Assembly: GCA_946800325.1 (NCBI GenBank)
Contig: OX326958.1
Span: 63,406,366-63,470,365 of the forward strand
DNA from: Luzula sylvatica
Lineage: Eukaryota > Streptophyta > Magnoliopsida > Poales > Juncaceae
Direction: 5' to 3'
Length of the DNA stretch: 64,000 nt
The first letter of the stretch is position 1; every line of letters begins with the position of its first letter. Positions 26,181-38,270 of the stretch are shown piece by piece. Position numbers and translations under genes: made by a program. The notes below the pieces were generated by a model. That model did no database searches, was not told the DNA's origin, and saw nothing but the letters and a program-made list of their open reading frames with translations.

Positions 26181-27407
26181 TTATTATGTAGATATTCTTA
26201 GTTTTTTTTTCTTTCCTTTTTTGAATATTTTTCTGTAATTTGTTAAGGCGCTATGAAATACCACATTTGCATTTAGCATGGTGGGTTTTCTATACAGAGT
26301 TGAGTCTTTATCAACCTCACAGCTCTTTTCTTTTTAGTTTATTTTGCTGTAAAAAGTTCTTAAAATATTTAGGACCAATTTGAATATGAGTGGGATAATT
26401 GGGGAATTTAGGTAGAAGAGACGAGAGAAGAGGAGGGTTGATCTTGAGAGAGTTTTGTCGCAAGAAATCTTTTTTATCGTATTGCTCTCAAAATCTAATG
26501 ATTTTTTGTTATCAATCAACTGAAAATGAGTTTTCCTTGGGTCGATCCCCGAGTGGTTGACGAGGACGGGATTTGAATTTAATTCAATATGCCCAATCAA
26601 ATTTTCGCGCGAACATAGCTCGTACAGGCAAAAGGAGAATATTTTGAATCGGCTTTATCTTCTTTGAGATTCTTTGTTACTAATTGATTAATGTCTTATA
26701 GGGTTCATTTTCTTCTAGATATCAAACTATAAAGGTTGAATCTAACATTAAATGGTGTTAATCCTTTTGTTGAGAATCAGAAATAATCCTTTATTTTTCA
26801 TATTTAATTTTACTAAATTCATTTTGATATTTTATTAATTAAAAATATCTCCATAAATATTTCTCTAACATATATGTAACGTTCTTCTCAATCTCGTTAC
26901 TTTTCTTTCTGATTTTAAACGATCTATTTTTATGTTTTTGGTGCTTTTCTATGAATTTCGAAATGAAGAGAAAAAAAATAATTTTTCATTGTCAATGATC
27001 TCATATTCTGATGATCGAGTTGTCAGAACAAGATATCATATGTTGTGACAAGTTGTGGGTTCAAGTCCAATGGACATTATATTAAAAATAAAATAAAAAA
27101 TTGAACACAATAGTCTTCTTCCCAAAAATTTTAATTTGAAATAAAAATTATACGATATAACATGATTATAATATGATATGATTGTGATATTATGATGTGA
27201 TATGAAATGATACTATAAAATTGATTATGAATAAGTTCAGATTCAGCGTAAACTTACAAATAATAACATAAATAAGATTTGAACACAATTATGAATTATG
27301 ATTATGGATGTGAGATGATAAAATTTCAAAGAAATGGAAAGAAAATAAATAATATAAATTTGAGTTAACTAGATCTTAATAAAATATTATTAAAAAAATT
27401 GACCTAG
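26181..27407. other. WRKY 3' flank, duplicated non-coding DNA
   Basis: AT-rich DNA without a gene. It is matched, with insertions and deletions, by 59858-61860. It holds the empty site (about 26681-26697) of the hAT MITE found in copy 2. Confidence 0.6.
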
Positions 27408-28585
27408 AAATCCACTATGAAAAAAGGGGAGAAAAACCGCTCTCTCTCTCCATCGGAACCCTAGTTCTCGACTCGCCCACCGGATCCGACGCTCCTGTTC
27501 AATCGCCGGGGTCCTCAGGCCGTCACTGGTCGAGGGATCCACTGATCGGCACACCTCGGCGACCGAGACCTCTTTTTGCTTTCTCTCTCCAACGATCGAC
27601 AGTGACAGTATTAGTGACAGTGCTTCGTGCGATTTTTTCTCTTCTTTTCTCCCGATCTACACCTCAATCTGCAGGAAAGAAACCGCAGCCTCCTCTCGGG
27701 ATAACACTCGTGGGTCTCCGGTTGACGGTTTGGCGCCTCGATCTTCTTCGATTTTCTGCGGTTTGGCGAAGTTTTGCTTTGGTTATCTTCGAATTTCTTT
27801 GGCTTGCTTCAAGTTCAGCGGTTATCTTCGAATTTCTACGGTTTTCTTCGAGTTTGTGCGGTTTTCTTTGAGTTTGTGCGGTTTTTCTTCGAATTTCTGC
27901 TAAATCTTGGCGGTTATCTCCGAATCTCTGCGGTTTTCTTCGAGTCGCCGACTGAATCTCTCCTTCGCTGAACATTTGCTTCCTGACTCGCTGAATCGCT
28001 GAATCTCTGCGGTCGTCTTTGACTCCGATTCCTGAATCGCTGAATCTCTGTGGTCGGATTTTTGAATTTCTCAAGTGGTCACAGAGGGAAAAACCGCACA
28101 ACGGGAGAAAACCGACGATTGGTAACTTCTCCAAACCCTAGCCCTTGTTGAGGAATGATCTAGAAGCATCGATATTTCTAATCGACATTGGCGATAATCA
28201 AGATCCACCTCTTCATTTCATCCACGAAGCCATCGACGAATTTTTAACCCGTAGAATCAAGAGGATTGCGAGCGTTTACTACACAAAAATTGATCAACAA
28301 TTTTTTTCTCGATTCACAATTATTAACACATTGGAGTCTTCAAGAAACCGAGGTTTAAGCATTGTTTATCGATACCATATCTATGAAGGCAATTGTGAAG
28401 AACTTTTATTTTGAGAATTTTTTGTGTATTAAAGTTTATGTAATAGGTCCTCTTATATAGAGTGTCCGTCTTTGCTTGTCATTAAATAGTCCTACGATAT
28501 TTATATGTAATGGTGACTTTGTAAATATTTTTGTCTACGGGCCGTTTAATGCAAAAAAAAAAAAAAAAAAAAATCCACTATGAAA
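27408..28585 (+). mobile_element. Poly(A)-tailed retrosequence, 1.15 kb, with 15-bp target duplication
   Basis: The insert (27423-28570) ends in an A run and is flanked by AAATCCACTATGAAA at 27408-27422 and 28571-28585. The duplicated segment at 61855-61880 has this sequence once, uninterrupted, so this is an insertion. The body begins with GC-rich leader-like DNA, has degenerate TTCTTCGAATTTCTGCGGTT repeats at 27740-27960, and ends with a 3'-UTR-like AT-rich part. An open frame of about 89 codons (28145-28414) is not recognised. There is no reverse transcriptase. It is a LINE-mobilised transcript or a Sadhu-type non-autonomous retroposon; I cannot choose between them. Confidence 0.85.
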
Positions 28586-29056
28586 GGAATAGGAATTAAA
28601 AAAATAACGAAATATAAGTTATTTAAAAACTATTTAGAACCGCAAGAACAAGATTGGTGTCCTAGGTTCGCCTTTAAAAAGAGAAGTTATTTAAAAACTA
28701 TATTTGACCAAATATACAACGTAATTTTAATGGACTAACTCATAATCTATCTTACATATTCAATCACTTTTGCTATATTTATTTTGTATACGGTTCGTTT
28801 GGAACTATACTAGGAACAGAACATGATGACATTAGAGCTGTCGCAAGAGATCAATGTAAGTTGAGATTTTCTTTTCATCTCGAGACACAGTCTTATTGTT
28901 TCTGTGACGCTGCCTAATAGTAGTCCTGAAAAGTGTTAACATTTTTTTTAAGATATTGAAGTTTATTTAATAAAATTATTAGTGTTTGAATACATAATAT
29001 CTAATACTTGCGGAACTGTGACGAAAATATTCATATTTATTTTCCGCGAATTCGAG
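28586..29056. other. Duplicated non-coding DNA
   Basis: This matches 61870-62570, including GCTGTCGCAAGAGATCAATGT. It contains the empty site (TTTTGTATACGG, about 28785) of the 211-bp insert in copy 2. Confidence 0.6.
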
Positions 29057-29479
29057 GTACGATATGAGTCGATATCCACAATACGCAACACGATGTCGCC
29101 CATCTCGAGGTTCATACCTTCTTATTGCTCGCTTTTATCCTCTTGTACGTCACTCTCACTCGGTTGTTTCTTTGGGCGCCTTGACCTTAATGGTGGTCAT
29201 CGTCGTTACTTTTCCAAAATAATTTCTTTGTTACAAATGTTATCTCAATTCTCACCTCATGCGTCGTCCTCATCAACTTGGCTTGCGATTTGCGATGACT
29301 TTGGACATCTAATAATTAAATAGAGTAAGCAAAATGTTTTAGGGTTTGGAGATGTGTTATGCGCAAACACTGAAATTTGTGTTTTGTATATCAACATGGT
29401 TCATCATAAAAAAAATCAAATAGTTCATAAGCGATAGTAACTTTGCCGTTTGATTCTCAAATTGAAACAATCAATTCTT
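29057..29479 (+). repeat. Left arm (outer part) of 556-bp inverted repeat
   Basis: The arm starts GTACGATATGAGTCGATATCC and is the reverse complement of the distal part of 37715-38270. It is interrupted by a LINE at 29480 and resumes at 35704-35835; the two parts total 555 bp. Confidence 0.9.
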
Positions 29480-30189
29480 TTTTTTGACAAAAATAGAGTG
29501 GGCTCTAAAGTCCCACATCTATTGCTTAATTAAAGAGTTTTTACAGCCTCTATTAGGGATAAAAACATCCCTTACAAATCATCATTCACACTAACAATAA
29601 AACATAAAACTTAACAACTAATAAAGTCTTAACCACTAATAAAGTAAAGGCTGATGCCAATACATAACCTAGAAACAAAATCCAAGATTTTTAATTTAGA
29701 ATTTGAAATCCTTTTATCACAATCGGAGTTCATTTCCAGGTTTCTTCAAGCTTCCCTTCTCTCTCCATCCACATAACTCATCCTTCCCGATCAGAACTCA
29801 TCCTTCCCGACCATAACCTAAATCCCCTTCTTCAGTCATCCCACCATTAACAACCTCATCCATACTCTCTCCATCCACATAACTCCTTCTATCCATCTCT
29901 CCTCTCCTTTGAATATTTGTCGCAAACGCCCTAATAATTGCTTGTCTCTCTTGAATTAGCAATTCCAACACCTCATTGACATGTAGTTCACGATTCTGAA
30001 AGATTCTGCGGCATCTCTCCTTCTAGGTATGAAACATTAATAAACTAACAGTTTGCTTCAATTCATTTGGAACATGGTTGGATAATAACATTTGAAGTGG
30101 GTCTGGATTTGATTGCAGGTTCAATTGAAGCAATTGATTAAGCTACCTCCACAATTGGATAGTGAAGGTATAATCTTTTAATATATGTA

Positions 30190-33100
30190 TCACAGATTCT
30201 TCATTTGTCTTACATAAAGCACACCTATTTGGTAAAATCCACCCTCTTTTTTTTTCAGGTTATCAATTGTGTTGATTTTATTTTGTGCAATCAGCCACAA
30301 AAAGATATGAATTCTACCAGGTATTTTAATTTGCCAGATCTGTTTCAAATCCATTCTATAATTTCCTGATAATCTTTTGTAACATGTACTAACACTGAAT
30401 TTTTTTGAGGTACCAATCCAATGAACTTGATCATTACTTACTGGTACCAATTGGAGCAATAAACAAGCATCATATAATTCCTGCAATTGATTTTCAGCCT
30501 CCAATGATAATGGATCTCTAGCTCTCAAAATGGTATGTAAATCTACATCCATTATTTCATTAAACACCTCATTTACTGTCAATTCATAATTTTGAACAAA
30601 TGAATATAACTGTGGATATTTTAAAAATAAACTCTCCCCCATCCAATTATCCATCCAGAAATTAATTAGATTTCCTTCTCCAATAGTAAACTTTGTATTT
30701 TCTCTAAAAATTCTCAATAATTTAATAATATCATTCCAAAAATATGATAAACTAGGATTATATTTATAATATGTGATTCCATAATTTTCTAATTTGCCAA
30801 CCAAATCATTCCATCTTATGTTTTCTTCTGAAATATTATAATAATTCCATATCCATTTAATCAATAATGAATTATTAAATTTCTCCAAATTTAAAATTCC
30901 AAAACCACCCTCCTCCTTTGGTAAACAACAAATGGACCATTTATTTAAATAATAACCCTGTTTTTTAACCCCTCTCCATAGAAAATTCTTTCTTAATTTA
31001 TCTATTGCTTTAATCACCCATTTTGGGAATTTAAAAACAGTAAGATAATAAACTGGTATTGCTGTTAAAATTGAATTAATTAAAATTAATCTCCCATTAA
31101 TATTTAATAACTTCCCTTTCCATCCTTCCATTCTTACTTGCATTTTATCAATTATTTTCATATAGTCTTCTTTAACTGGCTTTTTATAATTAAGTGGTAG
31201 TCCCAAATAATTCATTGGTAATGTACCAATTGGGCATCCAATTTGATTTGATAAATTAGCCAGTAAAATATCTGTCACATTAATTCCATAAATTTCTGAC
31301 TTTTCAAAATTAATTTTCAATCCAGATTCATTACCAAATATATCCAGAATTAATTTAATTCTCTGAATATTTTCCACACTTGGTTTTAAAAAGAAAAATT
31401 GAGTCATATGCATAGAATAAAGATGAAACAATATCCTCCATTGTTTTTTCTAAAAATCCCTTTTCACTCAAACCCCCTATAATTCTGGATAATACATCCA
31501 TAACCAATATAAATAAATATGTTGAAATAGGGTCACCTTGTCTCAATCCTCTTTTTAAATATATATACTTTCCTGGTACACCATTTAACAAAACTCTTGT
31601 TGATCCCTTTAATATTGATTTTTCAATCCAGTTTATCCATTTTCCCCCAAATCCTCTAGCTCTTAGAACTTTAATTAAAAAATCCCAGGAAATTGAGTCA
31701 AAAGCTTTATAAATATCAGCCTTTAGAATTAATAAAAGACAATTTAATTTCTTAGCTTTACACAAAACCTCTCTAGCATAAGTATAATTTTCAGTAATTG
31801 TTCTCCCCTTTAAAAACCCAAATTGCTTTGGGTCAATTAAAGTTCCAATTATTTTTTTTAATCTATTTGCCAAAATCTTAGAAAATATTCTTTGAATTGA
31901 AGTTACCAAACTTATGGGCCTGTAATCTTTCACTTCCCCTGCCCCCTCTTTTTTTGGAATTAATGCTATATATGATGTATCATAATTATATAAACCAAAA
32001 TTAGCATCTTTATTAATTAGGAAATATAATTCCTCTTTCATATATTCCCAAATTGTTTTGTAAAATTCCCCATTATACCCATCTGGACCAGTGGATTTAT
32101 TAGGTTTCCACTTATCAATAACTTGCTTTATTTCCTCCATAGTAATTTCCATTTCTAATTCCTCCAGATTTGAAATATTATTTTCATATATTTTTTCCAG
32201 ATTTAATTTCCCCCCTACTTCAATATCAGATTTTCTTTCATGAACTTTCCCCATAAGATTTTTATAAAAATTGAATAAAATCTTTGATTTATCCATATGT
32301 CTTTGATACTCAATATTATCACTTTTTAAAATAGGTATCATTAATTTTTTTTTTAATAGTTGCATGTAAATGGAAAAATCTAGTATTTGAATCTCCTTCC
32401 TTAATTCATAAATGTTTTGACCTTTGCTTCCAATAAATTTCATTTCCCAATATCATATTATTATATCTCTCTTTAGACATCTTTAATACCCATTTTTCTA
32501 TAGGATTTAATTCTCTATTTTCTTGAAAAGATTCCAGCCATTTAATTGTAATTAAACAATTATTTAAAAATATCTTAAAATTACCAGATTTTTTATAATT
32601 CCAATCATTCAATCTTTTCCCTAGAGCTTCCATTTTAGCATAAAATTCTTCCAAAATTTGTGAAAAAGTTGCTTTTAAATGTCGAGTAATAATTTTTTCA
32701 GCTTCATTATTTAATAACCAATTATTCTCAAACCTAAAACCCTTAAAAATTGGAAAAGATGTATCTGATTTGTATATAATTGGCACATGATCTGAGATAG
32801 ATTGTGTAATTGAATACTGATTTGAATTAGGAAATTCTAAAAACCAATCTTTATTAAAAATGTACCTGTCTAATCTTGCTCTAGCCAGGTTATTGCTCCA
32901 TGTATAATTACCACCAAATAATGGTAGGTCAATCATTGCCATCTTTTGCATAAAACCCCTGAAATTTGTAGTATTTAAATAATCTCTATCCATACCTCCT
33001 CTCTCCTCCTGTGATAATACCATATTGAAATTCCCCAAAATAATCCATGGAATAATAATATTATTACCAATAATTTCCAATTCCTTTAAAAAATCCTTTT

Positions 33101-33487
33101 TTAATGATTTATCCACTGGTCCATAAACACCAGTCAATAATATTTTCTTATTATTCCATTTACAATTTAATTTAATTGAAATGGAAAACATACCCATATC
33201 CTCATTATTAATATAAAAAAATCCTCATTCCAAATAAATAAAATACCCCCTGATGCCCCTGCACTAGCCTTAAATTTAAAACCATTTAACCTATTTCCAC
33301 AAATATCCTTAACAATATCCAAATTTACATCCTCCATTTTAGTCTCCTGGTCACACACAATATCTGGCTTTTCTTTAAATATGTAATTTTTAATTAAGGC
33401 CCTTTTATTCTTATCATTCATACCCCTAACATTCCATGAAAATATCTTTAATTTTTTATAAATCATTATTAACATATAGAACTCCAT
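30190..33487 (-). pseudogene. LINE ORF2: endonuclease and reverse transcriptase, inactivated
   Basis: The EN domain opens near 33450 with FSWNVRGMNDKNKRALI, shifts frame near 33190, and continues with LTGVYGPVD, YTWSNN, LDRYI and SDHVPI. The catalytic GDFN-type motif reads GNFN. Another frame change near 32420 leads to the reverse transcriptase, with DYRPISLV, FGFLKGR and GLRQGDP. The YADD catalytic box reads YAYD, so one catalytic Asp is missing. A further break at about 31400 leads to the NYLGLPL thumb region and a truncated zf-RVT segment ending near 30190. The element cannot have moved itself since these changes. Confidence 0.88.
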
Positions 33488-33616
33488 TTTGAGCCACTAA
33501 TGTATCACACATTAATTCAGTGACTTTCTTCTTGGTAATGTCAGTAATAATAACCCCTTGACTCTCTAAGATATTAAAAATATCCACTTGATCCATAAAC
33601 ATTTTTCCCTCTAATT

Positions 33617-35420
33617 TTAATTCCTCCACTTTATTTGATTTTTTTTATTATTATTATTCAATTTATTTTTCCTCATTCCTACCTTATCTACTTGCTTATA
33701 CTGCACAATTTGTGCTTTTTCAATTGGAGAAGTGTAAAAACCAGATTGTTTAGTTAAAAGCCTCACACTCCTTCTTTGATCTTCCATATTTATACATTTA
33801 TCAGACCTTTTATTATTATTATTTTTCTTATTATTAATATTAGGGTTTTCATTTTCTAATTGTATTCCTTTTCCTTTAATTTCCCTCAGGTCTTCTTCTC
33901 CATGGGATCTCAAGAGTTTATCATCATGAATTTCTTCAACATCCAACTTTCTGGAAATTTCTTCTTCATCCATCTTCCTTATATCTTCTTGTTCATCCAT
34001 TAAATTAATTAAATTTTTCACCATGGAATCATTTATCAAGATATTTTATGTAAAACCCTCTATATTAGCCAAATTAATATTATCATCCTCAATATTATTA
34101 TCCTCTATGATTACCATATTTCTCTCATTATTATTCCCCCATACAATCCCCATCATCTCCAGTCTCATTAGAAATATCTTCTTCAATAGTTTTCATTGTA
34201 AGCAAATTAGGGTTTGATAATATATTATTTTTATATGTTGATTTAATAACCCACTCATTTCTAAAAAAACAAAACCTCAAACTCTTCATATGATCTTTAC
34301 TGTTGAGAATATGAGAATCTTCATTTAATATTTTATATCCAAATTCCATCATTTTTGTTAACATAATCTTCTCCAGTTTGGAAATCTGAAATAAATCTCT
34401 CCATTCAATCATCTCCAGTAAATATGAATAGTTTCCTCCATTAATGAATATACAATTTTCCCCTGCATAATATGGAATAAAATTAATTTCCACTCTTCCT
34501 TCATTCTCATCTTCTATTCTCTTAGATAGTTCATCATTACTCTTAATAATTACATTTTGGTCCTTATGTTTAATTTTCCATTCCATTTTTGGTCTTTTAA
34601 CAAAATTTTTAATTACTCTAGGGTTCTTCTTCACTCTATCAGGTACTTCAATTCCAATTCTCATAAGAGCTCCATCACTTCCTTTTGCCCATACTTCTGC
34701 AGGTATATTTACCTTTTCACCCCCCTTAATTTTCAATTTTAACTTGGAAATTATTTCATTCTCTGCAGAAAAAACACCCATTTCACAAATACTCCCAAAA
34801 GAGGATATCAGTTTGCTCACAACATGATAATTGCAAATAACCAAAGGTATATTAACCAAAAATATAGTACTTAACTTCATTACATTGGCTTTATGGTTTT
34901 CTAATTCTGGCATATAAATTACAATTTGATCCTTGCAGGTTATATTCTCCATTACTTTGCTTGTACCAAGACCCTTCTCCATCACAGTTTCATCCTTGCA
35001 GGTTTTCTTAACAGCATTATCCTCTATTAATGTATTTGGATGAGGTAGGTTATTTGGCTGTTTAGTTGGTAGAGGTAGATTATTTTTTGGATTTGTCTGT
35101 AAGGTTATTCTTTCAGATTTTATCTTTTGATTTGATTGAGGGAAAAATTTGTAAATATGTCCAAGTTTTTTGCATTTCAAACATCTAGGCAAACACTTGC
35201 ACTGAGATTTAAAATGATCCTTTGACAAATATCTAAAGCATCGATTATGAAAAATACTTGGATCATCAAATCTTTCAATCGGTACTATAGATCTTCCTGT
35301 TTCTTGCTTTTTATGCCAATTTTTGCTTCCATTTAGATTTTGCTGCAAAATTTGAGCATAACCCATCTTTTTTTCATTCAATCTACCCTCCTCAATAGCC
35401 AATTCCACTCCTTGCCTCAT
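33617..35420 (-). pseudogene. LINE ORF1 (gag-like, zinc-knuckle), broken
   Basis: The frame opens at ATG 35420 and runs 429 codons to a stop at 34131. A second frame (34039-33617) continues the Lys/Asn-rich tail. The first CCHC zinc knuckle has lost its second Cys (CFRYLSKDHFKSQC), and the second lacks its last Cys (CLKCKKLGHIYKFF), so nucleic-acid binding is probably impaired. It is followed by ORF2 on the same strand. Confidence 0.75.
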
Positions 35421-35703
35421 ACTTAGATATAGATTAGACCGAGAAACTTAAAGGGAGTTATAGAGATAAAGAATTGCTCTTTCGAACTTATTCTCTCTCT
35501 AGTCTCACCCTAAAAGAGTTCTCCTAAACCCGCTACACCCCGAAGGGGCTATGGTCTAGTTCCAATATATTCTAATCGGAAAATCAAGAATTCTTGAATC
35601 GCTCTTCTTGAATTCTTGAATCGCTCTCAAGTTTTATCAACCTAACTTGATCTTGTACGAATGTTTACTATTAATTGTTAATCACATGAAACAATCAATT
35701 CTT

Positions 35704-35835
35704 AGTTTATAGCCTACGGGCTTGGGAAAAAAATAGAATTTTTAGTTTATTTCTTACCTTTGACAGTAACTTTATCTCTTTATATGTGTGTGTGTATGTT
35801 CACCATGAACCTATTTATGCTTCGTCAGGAAATGT
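35704..35835 (+). repeat. Left arm (inner part) of 556-bp inverted repeat
   Basis: This continues the arm interrupted by the LINE and ends TTCGTCAGGAAATGT, the complement of 37715-37846. Confidence 0.9.
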
Positions 35836-36289
35836 GAATCGTTAAAATATTAAAATGAATCCGTAATAATAATAAGGGGAATTTACGAATAACCCCCTTG
35901 TTGGTTCAAATTTTCGGTTGTTTGATTATTTCAAAAACAATGTCGATACTATTAACAAAATCTATCGAGAACAATGTATAGGATACATAGATACAAAATG
36001 CAATAAGAAGATCACGATAAACAAGAAAAATCAATCAAGAATAGCAAGGATCAAGACGTCGAAAAATCGCGAAGAAGATCAAGACATAGAAGAATCAAGA
36101 CGCCGAAGATTCACGAAGAAGATCAAGACATCGAAGATTCCGCAAGTTGGGATATCAATCTAATCACCAAAACAAATTATAGGCATCACTAAACTTGTTT
36201 ATGAATGATTAAGCTCAAAATAAGTCAAATAAATATATTCAAAATCCATCAAAATGATGAATTAAAATAAAAGGCTGAAAGGAGAATGT

Positions 36290-36963
36290 CCGTTATAACG
36301 GAATTCATTGTCCGTTATAACGGACATACTCGTGCTATTCAAGTATGGCAAACACAGTATAGTCCGTTACAACGGATTAACCAATCCGTTATAACGCTAA
36401 TTAAATCCAAACTTGAAGGATGTCACAGAACTATGTCCGTTACAACGGACATATCTATCCGTCATAACGGACATACTTGTCCCTTCAAGTATGGCAAATA
36501 CAGTATAGTCCGTTACAACGGATTAACCAATCCGTTATAACGGACACCAACAAAGCGTTGTAACGGAAGAATGTTCGTTATAACGCTAATTAAATCCAAA
36601 CTTGAAGGATGTCACAGAACTATGTCCGTTATAACGGACATTGAACTCACTTCAGTACAACACTTTTCTCTTCATGTCCGTTGTAACGGATTAACCAATC
36701 CGTCACAACGGAATGCCTCTCAACGTTGTAACGGAGTATTCTCCGTTGTAACGAAAATTAAAATCAATCTGAAGTGAAGTCCCAGTATGATGTCCGTTGT
36801 AACGGACTCATTAGTTCGTTGCAACGAACTTCTTAACACAGACATCCGTTATAACGGACATGTGTTCCGTTGTAACGGACTGTGTAATAATTCGAATATA
36901 TTAGCCGTAACGGCTAGTTTGACTTGTGGTCCGTTATAACGGACATGTAGTCCATTGTAACGG
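36290..36963. promoter_or_regulatory. Paired palindrome array in LTR copy 2
   Basis: About 21 copies of CCGTTRYAACGG-type palindromes. Pair starts are 36290/36312, 36364/36386, 36437/36459, 36510/36532, 36555/36575, 36678/36700, 36723/36743, 36794/36816, 36846/36867 and 36931/36952, with spacings of 20-22 bp; 36626 stands alone. The geometry equals that of LTR copy 1. Confidence 0.8.
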
Positions 36964-37005
36964 ACTATGCAGAAAAAACAAATTCTAGGAAGGGTCTATG
37001 TGTTC

Positions 37006-37013
37006 TATAAATA
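37006..37013 (+). promoter_or_regulatory. TATA box of LTR copy 2
   Basis: TATAAATA sits in the same context as in LTR copy 1, 43 bp after the last array member. Confidence 0.7.
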
Positions 37014-37714
37014 GAACCCTTCCCTCATTCTCTCTCCTCACTTCAACAATCTTATTTCTACATTCGAAAGAGAGAATTCTTGCTAAATCCTTTGAGCTCA
37101 TAATCTTCTAAACATTCTTAGAGATTAATTCCTTCTCCTCTACTATCAAATACGATTCCCAACTTGCGTGACCGATCATGTTTAGTTCGTATTAGATATT
37201 TGTAATAGGCTAGTACAAAGAATGTAAAGCCCGTTATAGATCGATAGAAATACGTGTAAATCGATCTAGGCAAAAACCTTGTACGAGTGATTCGGGAATT
37301 CAATCGAAAGCCGAAAAAAGCGCGAGGCATCCCCGGAAACGTAGGTACTTGTATTCAATCGAATCGGTCGATTGAGCAAGTAGACGGTGAGTTAAAGATA
37401 CAAAACAACCACCTACCGAACTCCGTCATCAAACATCTCGTGTTCAATTGTTTGGTATTTGCATAATTTCATTTATATCATTTTAGCTTCCGCATTAATT
37501 TAGAATTGGTATACCGTAGTTCGAAAATTGCACACTAGGATTACCTATTCACCCCCCTCTAGGTTAGAATTAACCAATAAACTTTTTTTGAATTTACAAA
37601 ATCACTATATGTCACTATAATAATTAAGAAAAAAACTATAAATATTTTTTAACATATAATAATTTAAAAAAAAACTATATGTTATATACATAATTTTAAT
37701 CTTTTATTTATTAT

Positions 37715-38270
37715 ACATTTCCTGACGAAGCATAAATAGGTTCATGGTGAACATACACACACACATATAAAAAGATAAAGTTATTGTCAAAGGTAAGAAA
37801 TATACTAAGAATTCTTTTTTTTTCCCAAGCCCGTAGGCTATAAACTAAGAATTGATTGTTTCAATTTGAGAATCGAACGGCAAAGTTACTGTCGTTTATG
37901 AACTATTTGATTTTTTTTTATGATGAACGATGTTGATATACAAAACACAAATTTCAGTGTTTGCGCATAACACATCTCCAAACCCTAAAACATTTTGCTT
38001 ACTCTATTTAATTATCAGATGTCCAAAGTCATCGTAAATCGCAAGCCAAGTTGATGAGGACGACGCATGAGGTGAGAATTGAGATAACATTTGTAACAAA
38101 GAAATTATTTTGGAGAAGTAACGACGATGACCACCATTAAGGTCAAGGCGCCCAAAGAAACAACCGAGTGAGAGTGACGTACTGGAGGATAAAAGCGAGC
38201 AATAAGAAGATATGGACCTCGAGATGAGCGACATCGTGTTGCGTATTGTGGATATCGATTCATATCGTAC
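37715..38270 (-). repeat. Right arm of 556-bp inverted repeat
   Basis: This uninterrupted arm is the reverse complement of 29057-29479 plus 35704-35835. It retains the empty LINE target site. Outside the arms the similarity stops sharply (GTACGATAT / ATATCGTAC). Confidence 0.92.

Larger units (their letters stand above)
24575..29330 (+). repeat. Segmental duplication, copy 1 (WRKY region)
   Basis: From GGCGAGGTATTG inside WRKY exon 1 the DNA is collinear with 58240 onward, through the gene, its 3' flank and about 3 kb of AT-rich DNA, into the repeat arm that starts at 29057. The similarity reappears beyond the nested insertions near 37900-37985. Confidence 0.9.
29464..35703 (-). mobile_element. 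Degenerate L1-type LINE with 16-bp target duplication
   Basis: The minus-strand element (29480-35687) ends in a short A run at 29480. GAAACAATCAATTCTT flanks it at 29464-29479 and 35688-35703. The mirrored arm has the same 16-mer once (reverse complement at 37847-37862), giving an empty site. The order is ORF1 (gag-like), endonuclease, reverse transcriptase, zf-RVT. It is AT-rich and carries several frameshifts and active-site losses, so it is dead. Confidence 0.92.
35899..37579 (+). mobile_element. LTR copy 2, about 1.68 kb, between inverted repeat arms
   Basis: This is homologous to 17814-19272 along its length, starting TGTTGGTTCAAATT and ending GAATTAACCAATA (last CA changed to TA). U3 is longer because the palindrome array has extra units. 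A TATAAATA box lies at 37006-37013. Flanking 5-mers (CCCCT, AACTT) do not match, so the ends are rearranged or the target duplication has decayed. No second LTR or internal domain is present. Confidence 0.82.

Noticed and set aside
27602..28134. ORFs on both strands in the retrosequence
   Set aside because: They come from degenerate TTCTTCGAATTTCTGCGG repeats and show no protein-family signal.
28982..29323. 113-codon ORF and its counterpart at 38004-38291
   Set aside because: It lies in the inverted-repeat arms. Only the repeat is conserved, with frame-breaking changes in the third copy at 62532.
36286..36777. ORFs across the palindrome array
   Set aside because: These are chance frames through LTR regulatory repeats.
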